Assembly (NCBI RefSeq): GCF_030553075.1
Contig: NZ_CP130701.1
Coordinates: 2,666,001-2,730,000 of the forward strand
Length of the DNA: 64,000 nt
Source: Halomonas sp. I5-271120
Lineage (GTDB): Bacteria; Pseudomonadota; Gammaproteobacteria; Pseudomonadales; Halomonadaceae
Direction of reading: 5' to 3'
The position numbers were made by a program, and so were the translations under genes. The first letter of the stretch is position 1. Each line of letters opens with the position of its first letter. Positions 16,190 to 25,941 of the stretch are shown in pieces. Under the pieces are notes generated by a model. It made no database searches and was not told the origin of the DNA. It worked only from the letters and a program-made list of their open reading frames with translations.

Positions 16190-17674
16190 TCAGAACACCG
16201 ATTCGAAGGGAGCCATCTCGATCTGCACGGACTTGATCTGGGTGTAGTGATCCAGGGTCGAAATGCCGTTCTCACGGCCTACGCCGGACTGCTTGTAGCC
16301 GCCCACCGGCATCTCGGCGGGGGAGTCACCCCAGGTGTTGATCCAGCAGATGCCAGCCTCAAGGCGATGGATGCTGCGGTGCGCACGGTTCAGGTTCTCG
16401 GTGAAGACGCCTGCGGCCAAGCCGTACTCGGTATCGTTGGCGCGGCGGATCACTTCGTCCTCATCGTCGAAGGCCAGCACGGACATCACCGGGCCGAAGA
16501 TTTCCTCACGCACGATGCGCATCTCGTCGGTGCAATCGGTGAATACGGTCGGGGCCGCCCAGGCGCCTTTCGCCCACTCGACTCCATTGGCGTCGCCCTG
16601 GTCCCAGGCTTCGCCGCCGATCAGCACGCGAGCGCCTTCTTCCTTGCCCAGTGCGATGTAGGACAGGACTTTCTCCTGATGCTCGAAGCTGACCAGCGGG
16701 CCGAAGTTGACCGCCGGGTCCATCGGGTCGCCGGCCTTGATGCGGGCAACGCGCTCGATGAGCTTGGCTTCGAACGCTTCCTTGATGCTTGCATGCACGA
16801 ACACCCGAGTGCCGTTGGTGCAGATCTGGCCGCTGGAATAGAAGTTGGCCATCATCGCCGCATCGGCAGCGCGATCAAGGTCGGCGTCTTCGAAGACGAT
16901 CAGCGGGGACTTGCCGCCGAGTTCCATGGTCACGTCCTTGAGGCTCGAGCTTGCCGAGGCGGACATGACTTTCTTGCCGGTAGCGACCTCACCGGTAAAG
17001 GACACCTTGTCGATGCCCTGGTGGGCGGTCAGCATCTGGCCGACGCGGCCATCGCCCTGCACCACGTTGAAGACACCAGCGGGTAGGCCGGCTTCGGTAA
17101 AGATCTCGGCAAGTTTCATGGTGGTCAGCGGCGTCACTTCGCTGGGCTTGAAGACCACGGCGTTGCCGGCGGCCAGCGCCGGAGCGGCCTTCCAGCAAGC
17201 GATCTGGATCGGGTAGTTCCAGGCGCCGATCGAGCCGATCACGCCCAGCGGTTCGCGACGGGTGTAGACGAAAGAATCTTCGCGCAGCGGGATCTGCGTG
17301 CCTTCGATGGCGGGTGCCAGGCCGGCAAAGTACTCGAGGGCGTCGGCACCGGTGACGATATCGACCGCTGCGGTTTCGCTGATCGGCTTGCCGGTGTTGC
17401 GTGTCTCGAGTTCGGCTAGCTCGTCGTTACGCTCTCTCAGGAGTGCGACGGCCTTGAGCATAATGCGCGAGCGCTCCATGCCGCTCATGGCACCCCATAT
17501 CTTCTGCCCTTCGCGGGCGGCGGCCACGGCGGCATCCACGTCGGCCTGAGAGGCCTGCTGGATGGTGGCGAGCAGCGAGCCATCGACCGGATTGGTGACG
17601 GTGAAGGTCTCGCTGGAGGTGGCGTCGGTCAGCTTTCCGTTGATATAGAGTTGCTGAGTGGGAAGTGTCGTCAT
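16190..17674 (-). CDS. betB: Betaine aldehyde dehydrogenase BetB
   Basis: 494 aa from ATG 17674, with a strong AAGGAGG upstream. ALDH superfamily: NAD-binding [12 protein letters not shown], catalytic Glu in [11 protein letters not shown], catalytic Cys in [14 protein letters not shown], and a C-terminal [16 protein letters not shown]. It oxidises betaine aldehyde to glycine betaine with NAD(P)+. The start was chosen from the ribosome site and the family N-terminus; the frame is open upstream into the betI gap. It lies 22 bp after betI. Confidence 0.95.
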   Translation of the reverse strand: MTTLPTQQLYINGKLTDATSSETFTVTNPVDGSLLATIQQASQADVDAAVAAAREGQKIWGAMSGMERSRIMLKAVALLRERNDELAELETRNTGKPISETAAVDIVTGADALEYFAGLAPAIEGTQIPLREDSFVYTRREPLGVIGSIGAWNYPIQIACWKAAPALAAGNAVVFKPSEVTPLTTMKLAEIFTEAGLPAGVFNVVQGDGRVGQMLTAHQGIDKVSFTGEVATGKKVMSASASSSLKDVTMELGGKSPLIVFEDADLDRAADAAMMANFYSSGQICTNGTRVFVHASIKEAFEAKLIERVARIKAGDPMDPAVNFGPLVSFEHQEKVLSYIALGKEEGARVLIGGEAWDQGDANGVEWAKGAWAAPTVFTDCTDEMRIVREEIFGPVMSVLAFDDEDEVIRRANDTEYGLAAGVFTENLNRAHRSIHRLEAGICWINTWGDSPAEMPVGGYKQSGVGRENGISTLDHYTQIKSVQIEMAPFESVF

Positions 17675-17696
17675 GAGAACCTCCTTAGAATGTGCG

Positions 17697-18311
17697 TTAG
17701 GCCCTGCGCAGCGAACTGCGCTCTGCGCCGTGGGCAAGTTTCTCGTCCAGGTAGTCGTAGGCAAGCTTGCGGGCACGATCTACATCGAGGCCTTCGGGCG
17801 CCAGAGCGCCGCGCAGCCAGAGGCCATCGATCATGGCGGCCAGCCCGCCAGCGGCCTCACGGGCCTGCTGCTTTGGCAGGCACTGCCTGAACTGATGGCA
17901 GAGATTGGAATATAGCCGTCTATCGTTGACATGCTGCAGTCGATGCAGAGAGGTGCGGTGCATGCTACTGGCCCAAAAGGCCAGCCAGGTCTTCATCACC
18001 GACTGGCTGACCTGGCTGCGGTCGAAGTTGCCGTCGATGATGGCGCGCATGTGCGCTCGCGGGGCATGTTTGGGAAGCCCCTGGCGGCGCTGATGAACCG
18101 CATCCCCCAGGTCTTTCAGGATCTGGCGCATGGTGGCTTCCAGCAGCCCATCCTTGCCGCCGAAATAGTGGCTGATGATGCCTGCCGAGACACCTGCCAG
18201 GCGGGCGATGCGTACCACTGTGGCATCGGCCAGGCCGGCTTCGTCAATGGCCTCCATGGTGGCCTGAATCAGCTGACGGCGGCGGATGGGTTCCATTCCA
18301 ACTTTCGGCAC
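17697..18311 (-). CDS. betI: TetR-family choline-responsive repressor BetI
   Basis: 204 aa starting at GTG 18311. The N-terminus [22 protein letters not shown] and the TetR helix-turn-helix [31 protein letters not shown] are close to the E. coli BetI pattern, which supports the GTG start. Ribosome site AGAGGAG. It represses the bet genes in the absence of choline. A perfect palindrome overlapping its own promoter -35 points to autoregulation. Confidence 0.93.
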   Translation of the reverse strand: MPKVGMEPIRRRQLIQATMEAIDEAGLADATVVRIARLAGVSAGIISHYFGGKDGLLEATMRQILKDLGDAVHQRRQGLPKHAPRAHMRAIIDGNFDRSQVSQSVMKTWLAFWASSMHRTSLHRLQHVNDRRLYSNLCHQFRQCLPKQQAREAAGGLAAMIDGLWLRGALAPEGLDVDRARKLAYDYLDEKLAHGAERSSLRRA

Positions 18312-18385
18312 CGTGGTGACTCCTCTTCTGTTTGGCCCCGCCGCATACCGGGTGGGCAGGGGAGGGCAAATGCTCTATGGTGTTA

Positions 18386-18415
18386 AGTATGCATCTTTTT
18401 TATTGAACGTTCAAT
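18386..18415 (-). promoter_or_regulatory. betI promoter with overlapping palindromic operator
   Basis: ATTGAACGTTCAAT (18402-18415) is a perfect 14-bp palindrome. On the reverse strand its TTGAAC half (18414-18409) acts as a -35, followed by a 17-bp spacer and CATACT (18391-18386) as -10. Binding of BetI to the palindrome would block this promoter. A wider imperfect symmetry (CATCTTTTT / AAAAAGATG) flanks it. The BetI assignment is inference; the symmetry and spacing are seen. Confidence 0.65.
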
Positions 18416-18546
18416 CAATAAAAAGATGTCGGCCAACTCGGCCTATGATCCGGGGGTGTCTGGCCATGTAGCAGGCGATGTCGCGCACGTCCCTGCTTCG
18501 TCGCTCAGTCATTCCTTTTTTTAGACCAATAAGAGGTTCGATCCCT

Positions 18547-19509
18547 ATGTCCAAGACGATCCCGACTCTCAAGATGTCCCTGATGGCCCTGAGCGCCGGC
18601 GCGCTGACCCTGGCGGCGACACAGAGCCAGGCGGCTGCACCGGAATCCTGCCAGAACGTGCGTTTCGCTGAGGTTGGCTGGACCGACATCACCGCGACGA
18701 CCGCCCTGACCTCCGAGGTGCTCGATGCACTGGGATACGATACCCGGGTTGATACGGTCTCAGTGCCGATCGCCTACTCCGGCATGAAAAACGGCGACTT
18801 TGATGTGTTCCTGGGCAATTGGATGCCGTCAATGGCGTCGATCAGTGACCCCTACGTCGAGCAGGGCTCGGTGGATCGTCTGAACGCCAACCTCGAGGGT
18901 GCCAAGTACACCCTGGCGGTGCCGCAGTATGTCTATGACGCTGGCGTTACCAGTGTGGCGGATCTGGCCGATCATGCCGAACAGTTCGATAGCGAGATCT
19001 ACGGCATCGAAGCCGGCAACGACGGCAACATGTTGATCCAGGACATGATCGATGACGAAGCCTTTGGCCTGGGTGACTGGGAGCTGATCGATTCCAGTGA
19101 AGCGGGCATGCTGGCTGAGCTGAAGTCGCGCTCCAGCCGCGAAGACTGGATGGTGTTCCTGGGCTGGGAACCGCACCCGATGAACACCAACTTCGATATT
19201 GCCTACCTTGAAGGCGCCGATGACTACTTCGGCCCCAACCTGGGTGGTGCAACCGTTTATACCAATACCCGCGCCAACTATGCGCAGGAATGCGGCAATG
19301 TCGGGACGCTTCTCAACAACCTGACCTTTACCCTTGAGATGGAAAACCAGCTGATGGGCACCATCATGGATGACGGGGAAAAGCCGCGCGAGGCTGCACG
19401 CGCCTACCTGCAGGCCAATCCGGCAGTCCTTGATGGTTGGCTCGAGGGCGTTACCACCGTCGACGGTGAGCCCGGTCTGGCCGCGGTGAAGCAGGCGCTG
19501 GATATTTAA
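18547..19509 (+). CDS. Choline/betaine ABC transporter substrate-binding protein (ChoX-like)
   Basis: 320 aa from ATG 18547, with AAGAGG upstream. A signal peptide covers the first ~30 residues (MSLMALSAGALTLAATQSQA). The OpuAC/ProX-type fold is visible: NVRFAEVGWTDITATTALTSEVLDALGY, VPIAYSGMKNGDFDVFLGNWMPS (the aromatic-box region), and VFLGWEPHPMNTNFDIAYLEG. This arrangement matches ChoX/CbcX choline-binding proteins. It would capture choline in the periplasm for the BetBA pathway. It is divergent from betI. No permease or ATPase gene follows; tRNA genes come next. Confidence 0.85.
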   Translation: MSKTIPTLKMSLMALSAGALTLAATQSQAAAPESCQNVRFAEVGWTDITATTALTSEVLDALGYDTRVDTVSVPIAYSGMKNGDFDVFLGNWMPSMASISDPYVEQGSVDRLNANLEGAKYTLAVPQYVYDAGVTSVADLADHAEQFDSEIYGIEAGNDGNMLIQDMIDDEAFGLGDWELIDSSEAGMLAELKSRSSREDWMVFLGWEPHPMNTNFDIAYLEGADDYFGPNLGGATVYTNTRANYAQECGNVGTLLNNLTFTLEMENQLMGTIMDDGEKPREAARAYLQANPAVLDGWLEGVTTVDGEPGLAAVKQALDI

Positions 19510-19533
19510 ACCGGCCCGCTCTCATCTTTAGGC

Positions 19534-19562
19534 TTGCCAAGCGTAACGGGGGTATGCATAAT
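19534..19562 (+). promoter_or_regulatory. Promoter of the tRNA-Met gene
   Basis: TTGCCA - 17 bp - CATAAT, followed by a GC-rich discriminator (ACGCCCCC), the usual form of stringently controlled stable-RNA promoters. It also lies within a GGGGG/CCCCC inverted repeat after choX. Confidence 0.7.
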
Positions 19563-19602
19563 ACGCCCCCGTTGCCGAGCGCTAAGCCTTCGGTAGCGGT
19601 GT

Positions 19603-19679
19603 GGCTACGTAGCTCAGCTGGTTAGAGCACATCACTCATAATGATGGGGTCCCCTGTTCGAATCAGGGCGTAGCCACCA
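19603..19679 (+). tRNA. tRNA-Met (CAT), elongator type
   Basis: 77 nt with encoded CCA. Acceptor stem GGCTACG / CGTAGCC, D-loop AGCTCAGCTGGTTAGAGC, anticodon arm CATCA-CTCATAA-TGATG with anticodon CAT, T-loop TTCGAAT. The overall sequence is that of elongator tRNA-Met of gammaproteobacteria rather than initiator or lysidine tRNA-Ile. Confidence 0.95.
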
Positions 19680-19692
19680 AGAATCAAGACAG

Positions 19693-19728
19693 CAGGCCCA
19701 CACCCATGGTGTGGGCCTGTTTTGTTTG
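19693..19728 (+). terminator. Terminator of tRNA-Met
   Basis: Perfect 12-bp inverted repeat CAGGCCCACACC / GGTGTGGGCCTG with a 3-nt loop, followed by TTTTGTTTG, 13 bp after the tRNA end. Confidence 0.9.
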
Positions 19729-19823
19729 TGGGGTCTCAATCAGGTTCATCACTGATTCCGGCTTGTTTGTGGCGTCAGGTAATTGATTCGCCATGGGTTA
19801 TGGTGCGAATTTACAGACCGGCC

Positions 19824-19851
19824 TTGACCTTGCGCTGCCAATCCTTATACT
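19824..19851 (+). promoter_or_regulatory. Promoter of the tRNA-Asn cluster
   Basis: TTGACC - 16 bp - TATACT, 20 bp before the first tRNA-Asn, with a GC-rich discriminator. Confidence 0.7.
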
Positions 19852-19871
19852 ACGTCGCGTGTTCCGGTCAT

Positions 19872-19947
19872 TCCCCGATAGCTCAGTTGGTAGAGCAAAT
19901 GACTGTTAATCATTGGGTCACAGGTTCGAGTCCTGTTCGGGGAGCCA
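19872..19947 (+). tRNA. tRNA-Asn (GTT), copy 1
   Basis: 76 nt with encoded CCA: acceptor TCCCCGA / TCGGGGA, anticodon loop CTGTTAA with GTT, T-arm with TTCGAGT. First of three identical copies. Confidence 0.96.
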
Positions 19948-19975
19948 CACTGAACATCACGATCGATAGGGTCAT

Positions 19976-20051
19976 TCCCCGATAGCTCAGTTGGTAGAGC
20001 AAATGACTGTTAATCATTGGGTCACAGGTTCGAGTCCTGTTCGGGGAGCCA
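19976..20051 (+). tRNA. tRNA-Asn (GTT), copy 2
   Basis: 76 nt, identical to copy 1, 28 bp downstream of it. The five bases before it (GTCAT) are also the same as before copy 1, which points to tandem duplication. Confidence 0.96.
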
Positions 20052-20145
20052 TCCCTACCCTGATCGATCAATGACGCGGCGCGTCAATCCTGCCAGATAC
20101 GCCATGTATCGTACGGCAAGCACAAAGCAGTAAGTATGTAGTTGT

Positions 20146-20221
20146 TCCCCGATAGCTCAGTTGGTAGAGCAAATGACTGTTAATCATTGGGTCACAGGTT
20201 CGAGTCCTGTTCGGGGAGCCA
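20146..20221 (+). tRNA. tRNA-Asn (GTT), copy 3
   Basis: 76 nt, identical to copies 1 and 2, 94 bp downstream of copy 2. No obvious own promoter; probably co-transcribed. Confidence 0.96.
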
Positions 20222-20527
20222 TTTCTGCTGTTGTTTGCGGTTTTGGATAATCCTTCTTCTGCTCTATTAGCGTGCTCTTTCTGGGCTCGTTCTCTCTTAG
20301 ATTAGTCTTGCTTGCTTGTCGAGCCTTAGCTTCTGTCTGAATTAGACCCTATGTGCCGACCGTTTCCGGTCGTTGGTGCAGGTCTTGTTGCGTTCTGTTG
20401 CTGTACTTGCTGTATTCCTTTGCGCGGGTGCGCCGCCAAGCGTGCTGGTTAATGCCAGTGGTTTTAGTCTGCGTTTGTGCGTCCAGCGCTTCGGCCGAAC
20501 GTTATAAGCTGGTGTTATGAGCGATTG
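20222..20527. other. Gene-free gap between tRNA-Asn and ligB
   Basis: About 306 bp, T-rich near the tRNA end. I see no ORF with coding character, no clear hairpin terminator and no integration signature. Confidence 0.5.
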
Positions 20528-22294
<1,767 letters not shown>

Positions 22295-22295
22295 T

Positions 22296-22334
<39 letters not shown>

Positions 22335-22482
22335 GGTTTCGTGTCTGTTTAGTAGAGCTCACTACATGAGCATAGTGCGTTATACCAATCGCGCATGGAG
22401 CATCGTTGTATGGCGTCGAGGCGAGGCTGCCATCACTTGGGGTGTGGTAGTCAAGGGGGGGGGAAGCGGGAGGAATAGGGCG

Positions 22483-22932
22483 TTAGGCGCGTGAGGACAC
22501 CAGGCTGCGGCGGGGTTCAGACTGGCCATTGGGACCATATAAGCTATTGCCTGCTGCCTCGCGCAGCGCATTGAGCATGCGCTGATTTTGCTCGAGGCGC
22601 TGGCGAATCATGCCGCCGTTGATGGCATTGAGACGTGCCGTGCGTTGAGCGTCTTCCAGCAATGCTTGCCAGACGGAAAGGCAGTCTGCATCAGCGGCAG
22701 CCCTGGAAGCGCCTTCAAGGCCCGCGCCATAGCCAAGGCGTTGCTGTACCTGGTTGCGCTGGGTCTCGAAGCGCTCAATCTGGGTCAGCATTTCCTGCTT
22801 GTCGGCGGCAATGCGATTGAGCAACTCACCGTCGACACGGCCTTCGAACAATGCCTGTCGCTCATTGTTCAAGAGTGCTTCCAGTGAAGCGATGCGCTGC
22901 CGCTGGCGTTCGAGAGATTCTCTCAAACTCAT
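22483..22932 (-). CDS. flgN: Flagellar export chaperone FlgN
   Basis: 149 aa, almost entirely helical: a coiled-coil ERQRQRIASLEALLNNERQALFEGRVDGELLNRIAADKQEMLTQI segment, then the typical FlgN C-terminal NGGMIRQRLEQNQRMLNALR. It escorts the hook-associated proteins FlgK and FlgL to the export gate. Its ATG overlaps the flgM stop (ATGA), the standard flgM-flgN arrangement. No clear terminator follows. Confidence 0.85.
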   Translation of the reverse strand: MSLRESLERQRQRIASLEALLNNERQALFEGRVDGELLNRIAADKQEMLTQIERFETQRNQVQQRLGYGAGLEGASRAAADADCLSVWQALLEDAQRTARLNAINGGMIRQRLEQNQRMLNALREAAGNSLYGPNGQSEPRRSLVSSRA

Positions 22933-23216
22933 GAAGACTCACCGTTGAGGATATCCTGGACGCTAGCGATGAGGCCGTCGGCGATCTTGTCGGCGTCGAT
23001 TTCCATGCGGCCTTCGCTGATGGCAAGGCGGAGTTCTTCGACCCGTGCGGTGTCGATGTCTCCGCTGACATTCTGGCTGCCCTGGCTCAGGTGGGCGATT
23101 GATGCAGAGGTCGGCGTTGCCGATGCCTGTGCGTTGCCGGCGGGAGCGGGCTTGCCTGTCGTGGTCTGATCCGTCTGCTGTAGGCGGGTCAGAGACTGTG
23201 AGCTGTCGATTTTCAA
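22929..23216 (-). CDS. flgM: Anti-sigma-28 factor FlgM
   Basis: 95 aa. Starts MKIDSSQSLTRLQQ; Ser/Thr/Ala-rich disordered N-half, then the FliA-binding C-half DTARVEELRLAISEGRMEIDADKIADGLI. It holds sigma-28 inactive until it is exported through the completed hook. It has its own sigma-28-type promoter 33 bp upstream, as well as read-through from flgA. Confidence 0.93.
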   Translation of the reverse strand: MKIDSSQSLTRLQQTDQTTTGKPAPAGNAQASATPTSASIAHLSQGSQNVSGDIDTARVEELRLAISEGRMEIDADKIADGLIASVQDILNGESS

Positions 23217-23248
23217 GGGAGCGGCCTCGTCAGTGGTGCTTGCCCATG

Positions 23249-23275
23249 GTATCGGCCAGGTGGGCGGTATCTTTA
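23249..23275 (-). promoter_or_regulatory. Sigma-28 promoter of flgM
   Basis: Reverse strand TAAAGATA - 11 bp - GCCGATAC, close to the FliA consensus TAAAGTTT-N11-GCCGATAA. Confidence 0.85.
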
Positions 23276-23314
23276 ATCGTAGCGGTCTTTTTTTGCCGGT
23301 GCCGCAAGATGCCT

Positions 23315-24073
23315 TTAGAAATCGACGGCGACGCGACCGGACCCAATAACTTTGCCGGTAATGATCTCACGTCGTGAGAGGCGAATTCTAACCTCATCTC
23401 CCATGCCTCCATCCTCCAGTGCCTCGCCTTCCCGCGAGATGCGGAACCCGCTGCCTTGAGCCTCCACCGATACGGACTGGCGTTGTTCGACCAGCGGAAC
23501 GCTGCGCAGTTGGTGCTCTCGCAGGGTCGAGCCCGAGGTGATCGTGCGCCTGGTCAGCATGCCAATTGCCTCATCCGCATGGCGAATCGTGCCGGATGGC
23601 AGGCGGCCCAGGCTTCCCTTGCGCATGGTCAGCATGCCTTGATCGATGACCGTGCCGGTCTCGATGCGTTCGGCAGCCGTGACATAGCTGCCGATGCCTT
23701 CCACCTCTGCCTGAAGGTAGCGATCCTGAGCACCTGCACACTCGACGCCTACCGAGACGCGACCCCATTGGCGCTGGTTTCTATTGGGTAAGAAGGGGCG
23801 TGGTGATGAACAGGCAGCGAATTGTGCAGAAGGCGGAAACACCTCGACCCTGATCTCTTCGGCGTCCTCGGGCGCTTGATCCAGCAGAAAGCGTTTTACG
23901 GCTTCTACTAATGCTTGATCCTGGTTTAGCGCTTGATTCTGCGCGAGCGCAGGTGCCGCTGTCATCGCTATCCACATCAGGAGACATAGCGACAGGGCGA
24001 AGCGCAGGCTTCTCTTGCGAGATTCGCTCGCGATGCGAAATCGAGAGACAGGCTTGCAGGGCGTTTGGGGCAT
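23315..24073 (-). CDS. flgA: Flagellar basal body P-ring assembly chaperone FlgA
   Basis: 252 aa from ATG 24073 (a GTG at 24082 is also possible; neither has a clear ribosome site). A signal peptide sits at about residues 24-45 (RFALSLCLLMWIAMTAAPALA). The SAF/ChapFlgA domain is in the C-half: GSYVTAAERIETGTVIDQGMLTMRKG, and SVSVEAQGSGFRISREGEALEDGGMGDEVRIRL, the hallmark FlgA end. A periplasmic chaperone for FlgI. It is divergent from flgB, as in enterics. Confidence 0.9.
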   Translation of the reverse strand: MPQTPCKPVSRFRIASESRKRSLRFALSLCLLMWIAMTAAPALAQNQALNQDQALVEAVKRFLLDQAPEDAEEIRVEVFPPSAQFAACSSPRPFLPNRNQRQWGRVSVGVECAGAQDRYLQAEVEGIGSYVTAAERIETGTVIDQGMLTMRKGSLGRLPSGTIRHADEAIGMLTRRTITSGSTLREHQLRSVPLVEQRQSVSVEAQGSGFRISREGEALEDGGMGDEVRIRLSRREIITGKVIGSGRVAVDF

Positions 24074-24181
24074 GGCAATCACTGACTCAAGGAGGCTGGA
24101 TATCTGATCTGGGCCAATTCTACTCGGCTGCCGGTCAGGTCAATAACGGAATTGGGTGCGAAATGCGGGTCTGTTTGATCC

Positions 24182-24209
24182 TTTGAGATGACGGGGGCAT
24201 CGCTATTCT
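24182..24209 (+). promoter_or_regulatory. Candidate class II promoter of flgB
   Basis: TTTGAG - 16 bp - TATTCT in the flgA/flgB divergent gap. The -10 lies inside CGCTATT, a heptamer that also overlaps the -10 of fliE and resembles one arm of the E. coli FlhDC box. The weak -35 would fit an activated promoter. Low-confidence pattern call. Confidence 0.35.
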
Positions 24210-24251
24210 TCACTCTCAACATTTCCCCATTTCGCGATTGTGGGTGCACAA

Positions 24252-24668
24252 ATGATCGATAAGCTTGGGTCGGCGCTGAACTTCCAGCAGGAAGTCCTCA
24301 ACCTTCGCCAACAGCGGCATGAGGTCTTGACCAGCAACATTGCCAACGCCGATACGCCTAATTACAAGGCCCGCGACTTTGATTTTTCGCAGGAGCTGTC
24401 GCGGGCGATGGAGGGTGGTGGCGCGAGTCAGAGCGGTCTCGCTCTGTCCACCACCTCTGCGGGTCACATTGAAGGTCACGGCTCTTCGGGCAGCAAGGTG
24501 CATGACCTGATGTATCGCGTGCCGGCCCAGCCAAGCCTCGATGGTAATACGGTCGATATGGATCGTGAGCGGGCGGAGTTCGCTGATAACGCTGTCCGCT
24601 ATCAAGCCTCCCTGTCGATGCTGAACAGCAGTATCCGGGGCCTCAAGTCATCCATGCAATCGGAATGA
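24252..24668 (+). CDS. flgB: Flagellar proximal rod protein FlgB
   Basis: 138 aa from ATG 24252. MIDKLGSALNFQQEVLNLRQQRHEVLTSNIANADTPNYKARD is the FlgB N-terminal rod signature; a C-terminal helix RYQASLSMLNSSIRGLKS follows. It is the first gene of the flgBCDEFGHIJ rod/hook operon. Ribosome site weak (GTGGGTG). A GTG at 24240 is in frame but the family start is at 24252. Confidence 0.92.
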   Translation: MIDKLGSALNFQQEVLNLRQQRHEVLTSNIANADTPNYKARDFDFSQELSRAMEGGGASQSGLALSTTSAGHIEGHGSSGSKVHDLMYRVPAQPSLDGNTVDMDRERAEFADNAVRYQASLSMLNSSIRGLKSSMQSE

Positions 24669-24712
24669 CCATCTGACTGATGGCTGCCCCGAGCCCTAGG
24701 AGTGAGCGTAGC

Positions 24713-25120
24713 ATGTCGATGTTCTCAATCTTTGATATATCCGCCTCCGCCATGAGCGCGCAGGCGCAGCGGATGAACGTGACCGCCAGCAATCTCGCCA
24801 ATGCGGATAGCGTGGCAGGTCCCGACGGTGAGGCTTACAGAGCCAAGCAAGTCTGGTTTGAAGCCCAGCAGCAGGGGGGCTCTGAGGTCGGTGGTGTGCG
24901 TGTCTCCGGCGTCGTGGATGACCCTTCGCCGATGCGCATGGAATATCGCCCTGAGCACCCGCTTGCGGATGATGATGGCTACGTGACCATGCCCAACGTG
25001 GATCCTACCAATGAGATGGTCAACATGATCTCGGCGTCACGTTCCTACCAGGCGAATGTCGAAGTAATGAATACCAGTAAACAGCTGATGACCAAAACGC
25101 TGACCCTGGGAGAGAGCTGA
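24713..25120 (+). CDS. flgC: Flagellar proximal rod protein FlgC
   Basis: 135 aa from ATG 24713, with TAGGAG at 9-nt spacing. N-terminal [30 protein letters not shown] and C-terminal [31 protein letters not shown] are diagnostic for FlgC. It assembles next to FlgB at the base of the rod. It lies 44 bp after flgB and 4 bp before flgD. Confidence 0.93.
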   Translation: MSMFSIFDISASAMSAQAQRMNVTASNLANADSVAGPDGEAYRAKQVWFEAQQQGGSEVGGVRVSGVVDDPSPMRMEYRPEHPLADDDGYVTMPNVDPTNEMVNMISASRSYQANVEVMNTSKQLMTKTLTLGES

Positions 25121-25124
25121 TTAT

Positions 25125-25820
25125 ATGGCTACTAGCATCGATTCGAATGTCCTGAATAGTGTCAACGGCACCGTCGGGCAAGCCGGCAAGGCAGCCGCTA
25201 ATCGTGAATCTGACGATCTCAACGATCGGTTCATGACATTGCTGGTAACTCAGCTGAAAAATCAGGATCCCATGAACCCCATGGAGAATGCTGAGATGAC
25301 CTCGCAGCTGGCGCAGATCAATACCGTAAGCGGCATCGAGAAACTCAACACCACACTCTCTTCCATCACAGATCAGATTGACCAGGGCAGGGCGCTTGAA
25401 GCAGCCGGCTTGGTCGGCTCTGGCGTGATGGTGCCGGGCAACAAGGTGCTGACCAGTCAGGTGGATGGAAAGGTGACCACCACGCCCATTGGCATTGAGC
25501 TTGATCAGCCCGCCGATAACGTGCGCGTGACCATTACCAACGGCAGCGGTCAGGTCGTCGACCAGTATGACGCGGGTAGCGCCAAGGCCGGCGTATCGAA
25601 TATTTCCTGGGATGGCCAGCTGTCCTCGGGTGAGCTGGCGCCTGACGGTGCCTATAACGTGTCCTTGCAGGCGACACGCGATGAAAAGCCCATCGGTTCC
25701 CAGGCCCTTAACTATGCACAGGTGGGGGCGGTGACGCCTCAGGAAAGCGGAGGTGTTCTGCTTGACCTCGGCGCCGTCTATGGACAGATCGGCCTGAATG
25801 ACGTCAAGCAGATCCTGTGA
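25125..25820 (+). CDS. flgD: Flagellar hook cap / scaffolding protein FlgD
   Basis: 231 aa. N-terminal export and cap region with DLNDRFMTLLVTQLKNQDPMNPMENAEMTSQLAQINTVSGIEKLN (the FlgD signature), then a FlgD Tudor/Ig-like domain (GQVVDQYDAGSAKAGVSNISWDG...LAPDGAYNVSLQA). It forms the temporary cap under which FlgE polymerises and is absent from the finished filament. Followed by a 121-bp gap to flgE. Confidence 0.93.
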   Translation: MATSIDSNVLNSVNGTVGQAGKAAANRESDDLNDRFMTLLVTQLKNQDPMNPMENAEMTSQLAQINTVSGIEKLNTTLSSITDQIDQGRALEAAGLVGSGVMVPGNKVLTSQVDGKVTTTPIGIELDQPADNVRVTITNGSGQVVDQYDAGSAKAGVSNISWDGQLSSGELAPDGAYNVSLQATRDEKPIGSQALNYAQVGAVTPQESGGVLLDLGAVYGQIGLNDVKQIL

Positions 25821-25941
25821 ATCCCTCGGTCTGAGGCTCAGCGAGTTTTATTCGGCCCAGGCTATCCGGTTTAAACACTGGTTAAGAACAAGTACCCGTC
25901 TCTCATATCGCATCTTCACATCGCTACAAAGGAAATGAACC

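Noticed and set aside
16247..17086. 279-aa plus-strand ORF antisense to betB
   Set aside because: A high-GC shadow of betB; His/Gly/Ala-rich translation without domain features.
19722..19985. 87-aa ORF across tRNA-Asn copy 1
   Set aside because: It overlaps a tRNA gene and has no ribosome site or family pattern.
19603..20221. tRNA cluster as possible attachment site of an integrated element
   Set aside because: No integrase, no partial tRNA duplicate flanking a cargo region; the three Asn copies are complete genes.
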